The position numbers and the translations under genes are program-made. A stretch of 5,563 nucleotides of DNA from NCBI GenBank assembly GCA_002329445.1, contig DCTU01000070.1, positions 1 through 5,563 on the forward strand. Reading direction: 5' to 3'. Source of the stretch: a bacterium UBP9_UBA1432 (GTDB taxonomy: Bacteria; Vulcanimicrobiota; Xenobia; Xenobiales; Xenobiaceae). The notes beneath the pieces were generated by a model, which worked only from the letters and a program-made list of their open reading frames with translations, was not told where the DNA came from and searched no databases. This document shows, piece after piece, positions 1 through 5,563 of the stretch (positions are counted from its first letter, which is position 1; each line of letters opens with the position of its first letter).

Positions 1-1
1 G

Positions 2-1087
2 GTCTGGTGGCGCCACGTCGTGGATGGGGGACGCCTGGAGGCTCTCTTCCTGGATGGCGAGGGGCAACAGGGCCAGGCCAGGGAGCTGCTGGCCCGACTG
101 GAGCGCTCGTTCTCGCGGGAGATTCAGGACCTCTTGTCTTCCGGGCGGCAAGGGGCCTCTGGAGGCGGCCTGATTCCGCTCTTCGGTCCCGGCTGGATTG
201 GCCAGGAGGACGTGGGTTACGCCAGCCATCAGGCTCGCCGCGCGGGGATGCTCATCGCCCTGGAGGAGGCGGAGGAGGCGGTGCGCCGGGGGGACCGGGA
301 GGCCGTCGAGACGGCCATCCAGGCCGCCCGCGACCTGGCCAGCCTGCCTGCAGATGCCCGGGCCGTGGAGGATGCCTGGCGCAAGATGGCGACCCGCCTG
401 GTCTGTCGGGGACTGACGCCGGTCTCTCGGCCCCCTCTGGTGATCTCCTTCTCGGGCCTGGGGACGGCCCTGGTCGGGATGGAGCGCGTGGACCCGGCCA
501 GCTACTCGTATGAGACCCGGCTGATGTTCATCGTGGGGCACCTGCCCGTCCTCCCCCTGGGGCGATACCGGGTCCGCCAGCGATCCGACGGAGCCCCGGA
601 ATTCCTGGGGCGCCTTCCCGTCGACGGCCTGACGCTGATCCACGGCCTGCTGGCGGTTGGAGGCCTGCTGCTGTGCTTGTGGGGGGCGAGCCACCTGACC
701 CGGATGCACGGGCATCGGCTGGATCATCTGCTGGCCTCGGGAAGCTCGGCGCTGAGCGGTCCTGCGGCCCTCTCCCGCCAGGAGGCCCGGGACCTGGAGT
801 TCTCGCACGCGGCCCGACTCGCCAAGCTGGCCGAACTCGACCAGGTCCTGCGGAATCTCGAAGCCGAGAGGCGACGGCTCTCCCGAGAGGAGTTGCCCCG
901 GTTGGAGCGCACGCTGGCGCAGGCCGCTTCGCGCCCCCGATCCGATGCCTCTCGCGGGCGCCAAGTCCAGGAACTCACGATCCGGGTCGAGAAGGCGCGC
1001 GCCCGCCTCGAGGAGATTCCGGAGGAGATCGAGTCGGTTCGGGTCCTGACCCGAGAGCTCCAGGCGTTGGAGAACCCGCTGAGATGA
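2..1087 (+). CDS. Membrane-anchored coiled-coil protein, unknown function (5'-truncated)
   Basis: I do not recognise a named family. The frame is open to the left edge (361 codons before TGA at 1085). A GTG at 20 has no Shine-Dalgarno sequence before it, so the true start most likely lies outside the window. The first third is charged and helical (ALEEAEEAVRRGDREAVETA and similar). Next, at about 443-574, comes a segment with the pattern GLGT..VG...DP.SYSYETR...VGHLPVLPLGRYRV; it resembles a recurring 'GxGTxxYG...DP..SYxxT...IPxxPLxxYRV' segment that I recall from assorted bacterial membrane-associated proteins. This is followed by one clear hydrophobic helix at about 629-697 (LTLIHGLLAVGGLLLCLWGA). 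The rest, about 779-1084, is Arg/Glu/Leu-rich heptad-like sequence, very probably coiled coil broken by a Pro/Ser/Arg hinge near 930-960. Only three lysines occur in the visible protein. It is coupled to the next gene by an ATGA overlap. It probably acts at the cytoplasmic membrane, but the role and topology are inferred. Confidence 0.8.
   Translation, partial: VWWRHVVDGGRLEALFLDGEGQQGQARELLARLERSFSREIQDLLSSGRQGASGGGLIPLFGPGWIGQEDVGYASHQARRAGMLIALEEAEEAVRRGDREAVETAIQAARDLASLPADARAVEDAWRKMATRLVCRGLTPVSRPPLVISFSGLGTALVGMERVDPASYSYETRLMFIVGHLPVLPLGRYRVRQRSDGAPEFLGRLPVDGLTLIHGLLAVGGLLLCLWGASHLTRMHGHRLDHLLASGSSALSGPAALSRQEARDLEFSHAARLAKLAELDQVLRNLEAERRRLSREELPRLERTLAQAASRPRSDASRGRQVQELTIRVEKARARLEEIPEEIESVRVLTRELQALENPLR
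1084..1087 (+). promoter_or_regulatory. ATGA stop/start overlap coupling genes 1 and 2
   Basis: The TGA stop of the first gene (1085-1087) shares bases with the ATG of the second (1084-1086). The nearest Shine-Dalgarno-like sequence is GGAG at 1069-1072, 11 nt upstream and rather distant, so reinitiation by ribosomes finishing gene 1 is the likely way gene 2 is translated. This also fixes the gene 2 start: its frame is open back to an ATG at 673, but that start would overlap gene 1 by about 415 bases. Confidence 0.75.
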
Positions 1088-3618
1088 AGGCCCGTCGCCT
1101 GGTTCCCACCCCGGAGGTCTCCCGGTTCCTCGCGTCCCTGGGGGAGGCCTGGGTCATGGAGGCCGGTTCGGAGGTCTTGTCGACCCCGGATGGCCCCCTT
1201 CAGCCATTGGGCCGGGTCCTGCTGGGAGGCGAGCGGGTCACCCTGTTGAGCTCCGGCCCCGAGGTGGGCACGGCCGGATTCGCGCGACGGCTGGCGCATC
1301 TGGTGTTGGGCCCGCTCTCCGGTGATACCCTGCTCTTCCTGGACGAGCTGGGCCGGACCGTGGAGACCCCGCTCCGCGCCCTGTCCCGCCCCGGAGTGCG
1401 GCGGCGCTTCCATTTCTCGCTGGTGCTGGCGGAGGGCGCCGGCCGCTTGCAGGACGCCGGCTCGATCGAGGAGGTCATGTCCGAGGCTTTGGGGCGTGAG
1501 GTCCGGTGCAATCCGACCGGCCTGAACACCCTGGACGACGAGATGATGGCTCTGGCCCGCGCCCAACCCGAACTGCCCACGCTGCCGGCGGCGGCTCGAG
1601 CCCTGGGTCTCTTCCTGGGCGCCAGCCTGATGCTCCCAGGGGGAAGCCGGATTCTGGAGGAGGGTCTGCCGGTCTTCGAGTTCCAGACCCGGACCGGTCC
1701 GTTGCGCCTTCGTGCGGGAGAGGTGCCCCGGGAGGTCCTGTTGCGGCCCGAGGGGGGAGGCATGCTGGCGGACGCGGCCCGGACCGTCGGACTGCTGGCC
1801 AGGGACCCCTCGGCCTTTCCGACCGAGGCGATGCTGGCCTGGATCGAGTGGTCCGCCCCGGCCGAGTCGGCCCCTGACGGAGAGGGGCGCCAGGCGGCCG
1901 AGATGGCTCGAGGTCGGCGCCTGGCCCTCATGGACCGCGGCGAGCTGGAGGGCCTTCCCGAGTTGTCGCGGATCTGGAGGTGTGCGGGGTGTGGTCGGCT
2001 TCACCAGGAGGTGCAGGTCCTGCCGGCTTCCGGCCTCTTCCTGGAGCGGGACCGTCTGGCAGCCCGCCGCCTGGTGGCGGCCTCCGCCCGTCAGGTGCCT
2101 TGCCGGTGTGGAGGCATGCTGGCCCAGACCAGCCTTCAACACGCGATGTTCGCCCGTTTCCTGGATTGGCCGGGGGTGGATCTGCGCATCGAACTCCAGC
2201 GTTGGCCGGATGGTCGCCTGGTGGAATCCTGGTCCGTGAACGAACCGGCCGGCGTGGCCCGTGCTCTTCCGGGGAGACCTTCCGTCGAGGCCCTTCATGG
2301 CGTCCTGGGGCGGCGCGACTCCCTGTCTTCGCTCTGGCTTGAGCTGCTGGCTCGAGCCAGCCGCAGTGGTCAGGCCGAGGCGGCCCCGGCGGGCGAGCTG
2401 ACCTGGCTGGTGGCCCTTCCGGGAGGCGAGCCCGAGGCGACGGCACACCGCCTTCAAGAGCTTCTCGCTCCCATTCGCGGCTGGACGACCCGGTCGGTCT
2501 CGATCGTGGGCGAGAGCTCGGAGGCGAACCCTCCATTCCGGAGCTGGGCCGGCGAGTTCTCGGCCCGACTGGAGGGAGGGCGGATGGGGGGCCTTGCCCT
2601 GGTGGACTGGTCGGGCTACGTCGAGAGGGTGCGCCAGGCCCTGGGCGCAGAGGGGCTGGTCCACGAACCCGACGACCAGTGCCCGGAACGGCTCTTGCTG
2701 CATGAGCACCATTCCTGGGCCGCTCTGGATCTGGCCCGCACCCTGGAGGAGGGGATCCGAATCGGACTGCACCCCGAGGAGGTGGCCGTGGGGTCGGTCC
2801 GACGTGCCCGGCACACCCTGCATGAGGTGCGGGCCGCCGCCGATCTGGCCGAGAAGCTGGTCCCTCAGGGGGAGGTGGAGGTCGAGCCTCGCCGGCGTCG
2901 GCTGTGCGTGCGCCACCCCGGTGGAGACCTCGTCGAACTCTCCCTGGACGCGGTCCTGGCCAGCCCGGAAGGGGCCGAACGTTCCCTGAGGTTCCATCTC
3001 GGGCCCGAGTCGACCTCACTGGAGACCTGTCGCTGCGGGGCGCCTGCCCACCTGGCCGTCAAGGTCCGCGGAGCCTCCTGGCTGTCGGGCCTCCCTTCCG
3101 GACGGGCGGAGCGCCTGGCCCGTCGCTCGAGCCCGGGGCCGGTCCAGGTCCTCGTCCGCGAGTGCCCGGACCATCTGGTCTACCTGGACTGGTCGGACCT
3201 GGAGCGCGACGGGGTCGCTCGCGAAGACCTGGAGAGCCTGCTGGAGCGGGATCTGGACCGCACGGGGGGGTGCTTCCAGGTGCTGGCCCTGGCCGATGTG
3301 ACGCACTGGGCGGTGGCCTTCGTGGGGCGCGACGCCGCCTCGCTGGCCTGCCACCCTGGCCTGCTGGCCGGGGTTTGTGAGGCGGCCAGTCTGGGGATTC
3401 CAGAAAGGGTGGAGGTGGCTGCCCCCGACGTGAACCTCCTGGTCGCCGGCCAGCCCGGCATCCCCGCGCCTCTTCTGGCGCGCCTGGGTGAGACGGCGCT
3501 CCGGCGTTTGAAGGAAGGGCCCGGAGCCGGTGGCGAGGTCGGGTGGATCTGTTGTCTGGAGCGCAGCACCCCTCGGGGGCGGTTCCTGATCGAGGGAATC
3601 GAGGACCTCCGGGTGTGA
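1084..3618 (+). CDS. Large hypothetical protein with two putative zinc-binding cysteine clusters
   Basis: An 844-residue protein that I cannot assign to a family. The N-terminal ~290 residues look globular alpha/beta. A first cysteine cluster is CAGC at residues 300-303 with CRC at 340-342, the spacing of a zinc ribbon. A second is CRC at 649-651 with CPDH at 694-697, the same kind of knuckles in reversed order (CxC first, then CxxH). Between them is a region rich in helices, including LLLHEHHSW at 537-545. Short [FLY]-x-D-W strings recur at 359-362, 506-509 and 700-703. No signal peptide or convincing transmembrane helix is visible, so it is probably cytoplasmic. LLFLDELG near residues 82-89 looks like a Walker B strand but no P-loop accompanies it. 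Lysine is almost absent (four in the whole protein). The strong preference for G or C at third codon positions supports real coding. It is probably co-translated with, and may bind, the membrane protein encoded just upstream. Zinc binding is inferred from the cysteine pattern only. Confidence 0.85.
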   Translation: MKARRLVPTPEVSRFLASLGEAWVMEAGSEVLSTPDGPLQPLGRVLLGGERVTLLSSGPEVGTAGFARRLAHLVLGPLSGDTLLFLDELGRTVETPLRALSRPGVRRRFHFSLVLAEGAGRLQDAGSIEEVMSEALGREVRCNPTGLNTLDDEMMALARAQPELPTLPAAARALGLFLGASLMLPGGSRILEEGLPVFEFQTRTGPLRLRAGEVPREVLLRPEGGGMLADAARTVGLLARDPSAFPTEAMLAWIEWSAPAESAPDGEGRQAAEMARGRRLALMDRGELEGLPELSRIWRCAGCGRLHQEVQVLPASGLFLERDRLAARRLVAASARQVPCRCGGMLAQTSLQHAMFARFLDWPGVDLRIELQRWPDGRLVESWSVNEPAGVARALPGRPSVEALHGVLGRRDSLSSLWLELLARASRSGQAEAAPAGELTWLVALPGGEPEATAHRLQELLAPIRGWTTRSVSIVGESSEANPPFRSWAGEFSARLEGGRMGGLALVDWSGYVERVRQALGAEGLVHEPDDQCPERLLLHEHHSWAALDLARTLEEGIRIGLHPEEVAVGSVRRARHTLHEVRAAADLAEKLVPQGEVEVEPRRRRLCVRHPGGDLVELSLDAVLASPEGAERSLRFHLGPESTSLETCRCGAPAHLAVKVRGASWLSGLPSGRAERLARRSSPGPVQVLVRECPDHLVYLDWSDLERDGVAREDLESLLERDLDRTGGCFQVLALADVTHWAVAFVGRDAASLACHPGLLAGVCEAASLGIPERVEVAAPDVNLLVAGQPGIPAPLLARLGETALRRLKEGPGAGGEVGWICCLERSTPRGRFLIEGIEDLRV

Positions 3619-3685
3619 ATGCAGATCCTCCCTTGCGCAGGGTTCGGCCGGTGTCGCGAGAAGGAGGCGGGGTTCGCCAGAGTTG

Positions 3686-3705
3686 GGGTTGCCGGCAGGC
3701 AGCCC
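3686..3705 (+). other. Stem-loop downstream of gene 2, possible terminator
   Basis: GGGTTGCC (3686-3693) pairs with GGCAGCCC (3698-3705) around a GGCA tetraloop: eight consecutive pairs, one of them G·U. Three further G·U pairs could extend the base (3683-3685 with 3706-3708). It begins 67 nt after the stop codon of the 844-residue protein gene. No T-tract follows, so it is not a canonical intrinsic terminator. It could still slow polymerase, stabilise the 3' end of the upstream mRNA, or belong to the clpC leader. Confidence 0.45.
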
Positions 3706-3780
3706 TGGAGGGTTCTCACCCAGCGTCTTGGAATGTCGTTGGCCTGGGACCCGGGTGGACAAGAGGGCGTCTGCCTTTTG

Positions 3781-3804
3781 CCAGGAGCCCGGCTGGGTTC
3801 CTGG
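3781..3804 (+). promoter_or_regulatory. Ten-bp stem-loop just upstream of the clpC ribosome-binding site
   Basis: CCAGGAGCCC (3781-3790) pairs with GGGTTCCTGG (3795-3804) around a GGCT tetraloop, giving ten continuous pairs with a single G·U. It ends 10 nt before the Shine-Dalgarno sequence and 21 nt before the clpC ATG. It has no downstream T-tract. If transcribed in the clpC leader it would sit at the ribosome entry site and could affect initiation or mRNA stability; that function is inferred. Confidence 0.5.
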
Positions 3805-3814
3805 AGGTCGGATT

Positions 3815-3822
3815 GAGGAGGA
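3815..3822 (+). promoter_or_regulatory. clpC Shine-Dalgarno sequence
   Basis: GAGGAGGA is a near-perfect match to the anti-Shine-Dalgarno sequence, with AGGAGG at 3816-3821 and 4 nt between it and the ATG at 3826. An in-frame TGA at 3814-3816 overlaps it and rules out any earlier start for clpC. Confidence 0.8.
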
Positions 3823-3825
3823 CTT

Positions 3826-5563
3826 ATGTGGGAGCCGTTTACGGAGAGGGCGCGGCGTTCGATCGTGCTGGCCCAGGAAGAGGCCCAGAGGCTCGGGAAC
3901 AACTATATCGGGACCGAGCATCTGTTGCTGGGCATCATCTCGGAGGGCGAGAGCGTCGCCGCCAAGGTCCTGGAGGCCCTGGGTGTCAATCTCCAGAAGG
4001 TCCGCAGCGAGGTGGAGTCCATCGTCGGCAAGGGGGGGCAGCCCACCCAGCATGAGATGGTCTTCACGCCGCGGGCCAAGCGGGTGATCGAGCTGGCCTT
4101 CGAGGAGGCGCGCGCGCTGGCCCACAACTACATCGGGACCGAGCACCTGCTGCTGGGACTGGTCCGCGAGGGGGAGGGTGTTGCCGCCAGGGTTCTTTCC
4201 AACCTGGGCGTCGAGCCCGCCAAGGTCCGCTCGGAGATCACCAAGCTCCTGGGGGTCGAGACCGCCGCGACGCCGACTCGCGAGAAGACCAAGACTCCGA
4301 CCCTGGACTCCTACGGTCGGGACCTGACCCAACTGGCCCGCGAGAACAAGCTCGATCCGGTCATCGGTCGCAACAAGGAGATCGAGCGGGTCATCCAGGT
4401 TCTCTCCCGGCGCACCAAGAACAACCCGGCCCTGATCGGCGAGCCCGGCGTCGGCAAGACGGCCATCGTCGAGGGGCTGGCGCAGCGCATCCTCAAGAGC
4501 GAGGTTCCCGAACTGCTGCGCGACAAGCGGGTGATCTCCCTGGATCTGGCGGGTCTGGTGGCGGGAACCAAGTACCGCGGCGAGTTCGAAGAGCGCCTCA
4601 AGAGGGTGATGGAGGAGATCCGCGCAGCGGCCGGCGAGATCGTCTTGTTCGTGGACGAGCTGCACACGATCGTGGGAGCCGGGGCTGCTGAAGGCGCCAT
4701 CGATGCTTCCAACATCCTGAAGCCCTCGCTGGCTCGGGGCGAGTTGCAGTGCATCGGCGCCACCACCCTCGACGAGTACCGCAAGTACATCGAGAAGGAC
4801 TCGGCCCTGGAGCGGCGCTTCCAGCCCATCCAGGTCGGGGAACCCACGGTGGACGAGGCGATCGAGATCCTCAAAGGTCTGCGAGACCGCTACGAGGCCC
4901 ATCACAAGGTGCAGATCACCGATGAGGCCCTGACGGCCGCGGCTCGCCTGGCGGATCGCTACATCTCGGATCGCTTTCTGCCGGACAAGGCCATCGACGT
5001 GATGGACGAGGCGGCCAGCCGTGTGCGCCTGCAGGCCACCCTGCCCCCCGTCGAGCTTCGTGAGGTGGAAGCCGAGCTGCGCAAGATCCGCGGCGAGAAG
5101 GAAGCGGTCATCAAGAACCAGGAGTATGAGAAGGCCGCCCAGCTTCGCGAGAAGGAAGAGCTGGTCCGGAAGCGCCGCGAGGACCTCGAGCGCGAGTTCC
5201 GCGAGCGCAAGTTCAACGTGCGCGACAGCGTGAACAAGGTCACTGAGGAGGACATCGCGCAGATCGTCTCGACCTGGACGGGGGTTCCGGTCAGCAAGCT
5301 GGCAGAGGCCGAGACCGTCAAGCTGTTGGGGATGGAATCCTCCCTGCACGAGCGGGTGATCGGCCAGGAAGAGCCGGTCACCGTGATCACCCGGGCCATC
5401 CGCCGGGCCCGGGCGGGCCTGAAGGACCCCAAGCGTCCCATCGGTTCGTTCCTCTTCCTGGGCCCGACGGGCGTCGGCAAGACCGAGCTGGCCCGAGCCC
5501 TGGCCGAGTTCCTCTTCGATGACGAGGACGCCATGGTCCGGATCGACATGTCGGAATACATGG
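3826..5563 (+). CDS. clpC: ATP-dependent Clp protease ATP-binding subunit ClpC (3'-truncated by window)
   Basis: ClpC is a cytoplasmic Hsp100 AAA+ unfoldase that threads substrates into the ClpP protease chamber. The visible 579 residues (family members are usually about 810-850) show the expected order. Two Clp N-terminal repeats lie at about residues 5-68 and 80-143, both with NYIGTEHLLLG. AAA+ module D1 has Walker A GEPGVGKT at 205-212, a pore loop KYRG at 249-252, Walker B with D277/E278, and ALERRF at 327-332 (candidate arginine finger). The middle domain carries a UVR-like motif around 430-445 (KNQEYEKAAQLREKEE). Module D2 begins with Walker A GPTGVGKT at 546-553. The window ends just after this, so the D2 Walker B and the ClpP-docking loop are not visible. 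The start is fixed by the strong ribosome-binding site, the upstream in-frame stop and the conserved FTERARR N-terminus. Residues E31 and E106 align with the glutamates known in Bacillus subtilis ClpC to bind phosphoarginine. All visible catalytic motifs are intact. ClpB is excluded by the short UVR-type middle domain, and ClpA by the UVR motif. Confidence 0.98.
   Translation, partial: MWEPFTERARRSIVLAQEEAQRLGNNYIGTEHLLLGIISEGESVAAKVLEALGVNLQKVRSEVESIVGKGGQPTQHEMVFTPRAKRVIELAFEEARALAHNYIGTEHLLLGLVREGEGVAARVLSNLGVEPAKVRSEITKLLGVETAATPTREKTKTPTLDSYGRDLTQLARENKLDPVIGRNKEIERVIQVLSRRTKNNPALIGEPGVGKTAIVEGLAQRILKSEVPELLRDKRVISLDLAGLVAGTKYRGEFEERLKRVMEEIRAAAGEIVLFVDELHTIVGAGAAEGAIDASNILKPSLARGELQCIGATTLDEYRKYIEKDSALERRFQPIQVGEPTVDEAIEILKGLRDRYEAHHKVQITDEALTAAARLADRYISDRFLPDKAIDVMDEAASRVRLQATLPPVELREVEAELRKIRGEKEAVIKNQEYEKAAQLREKEELVRKRREDLEREFRERKFNVRDSVNKVTEEDIAQIVSTWTGVPVSKLAEAETVKLLGMESSLHERVIGQEEPVTVITRAIRRARAGLKDPKRPIGSFLFLGPTGVGKTELARALAEFLFDDEDAMVRIDMSEYM
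3901..4158 (+). repeat. Internal duplication within the ClpC N-domain
   Basis: The 33-bp units 3901-3933 and 4126-4158 encode the same 11 residues (NYIGTEHLLLG preceded or followed by the repeat's remaining helices) and match at 29 of 33 bases, with all four differences synonymous. They are the core of the two Clp N-terminal repeats. The duplication is ancient and normal for the family. Confidence 0.75.

Larger units (their letters stand above)
3619..3825 (+). other. Intergenic region before clpC
   Basis: This 207-bp gap separates the two-gene unit from clpC and must hold any terminator of the former and any promoter of the latter. It contains two GC-rich stem-loops (3686-3705 and 3781-3804), two perfect 8-bp palindromes (TGCCGGCA at 3690-3697, part of the first stem-loop, and ACCCGGGT at 3749-3756) and the clpC ribosome-binding site. 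I found no convincing -35/-10 pair, no sigma-54 GG/GC elements and no CIRCE-type inverted repeat. A 65-codon reading frame runs through it from 3619 to 3816, but its third codon positions are clearly less GC-rich (about 72% by my count) than those of the neighbouring genes, so I do not call it a gene. Confidence 0.7.

Noticed and set aside
673..1083. N-terminal extension of the 844-residue protein back to an ATG at 673
   Set aside because: It would overlap gene 1 by about 415 bases and gives a Pro/Gly/Arg-rich out-of-frame product; the ATGA overlap start at 1084 is far more plausible.
1330..1356. Walker B-like LLFLDELG in the 844-residue protein, suggesting an ATPase
   Set aside because: No P-loop (GxxxxGK[ST]) exists anywhere in the protein, which has only four lysines, none in such a context.
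2698..2724. LHEHHSW as a metalloprotease HExxH site
   Set aside because: The spacing is wrong (HEHH, not HExxH) and no third ligand context is visible.
724..2997. 757-codon open frame on the minus strand opposite genes 1 and 2
   Set aside because: It lies antisense to well-supported genes, gives a low-complexity Arg/Gly/Gln/Pro-rich product with no recognisable motif, and long antisense frames are expected in GC-rich genes.
3628..3640. CCCTTGCGCAGGG inverted repeat as a terminator of the upstream operon
   Set aside because: The stem is only four base pairs and no T-tract follows.
3749..3756. ACCCGGGT perfect palindrome as an operator
   Set aside because: An isolated 8-bp palindrome of G and C is expected by chance at this base composition.
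3016..5349. 777-codon open frame on the minus strand opposite the end of gene 2 and clpC
   Set aside because: Most of it mirrors the conserved clpC coding sequence and crosses the intergenic gap; the Leu/Asp/Gly-rich product is typical of a complementary-strand shadow.

Overview
This is a GC-rich bacterial window (roughly two thirds G+C by eye) with three protein genes, all on the + strand and filling nearly all of it. The only securely recognisable gene is clpC at the right end. A full Clp-N / UVR-containing ClpC points to a bacterium outside the classic enterobacterial ClpA lineage, but the sequence does not fix the phylum. The other two genes are lineage-restricted proteins that I cannot assign to a named family.

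Layout. (1) Positions 2-1087: the 3' part of a gene whose start lies before the window. It encodes a protein with a helical N-terminal part, a G-x-G-T...SYxT...PxxPLxxYRV-type segment, one transmembrane helix and a long C-terminal coiled coil. (2) Positions 1084-3618: an 844-residue protein of unknown function that starts inside the stop codon of gene 1 (ATGA overlap), so the two are very probably co-translated. It carries two separate cysteine clusters that look like metal-binding knuckles, one in the middle (CxxC...CxC) and one near the C-terminus (CxC...CxxH). (3) Positions 3619-3825: a 207-bp intergenic region with two stable GC-rich stem-loops and a strong Shine-Dalgarno sequence just before clpC. 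(4) Positions 3826-5563: the first 579 codons of clpC, covering the double Clp N-domain, the complete first AAA+ module with its UVR-bearing middle domain, and the Walker A of the second AAA+ module. The window ends inside D2.

How they may work together. Genes 1 and 2 form a translationally coupled pair: a membrane-anchored coiled-coil protein and a large, apparently soluble, probably zinc-binding partner. Both are strikingly lysine-poor (3 of 361 and 4 of 844 residues, against 35 of 579 in ClpC). ClpC is a general proteolytic unfoldase and has its own ribosome-binding site after a structured intergenic region, so it is probably a separate transcription unit. A functional link to the upstream pair is not shown by the sequence. 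No ctsR, mcsA, mcsB, CIRCE element, RNA gene, mobile element or CRISPR array was found.
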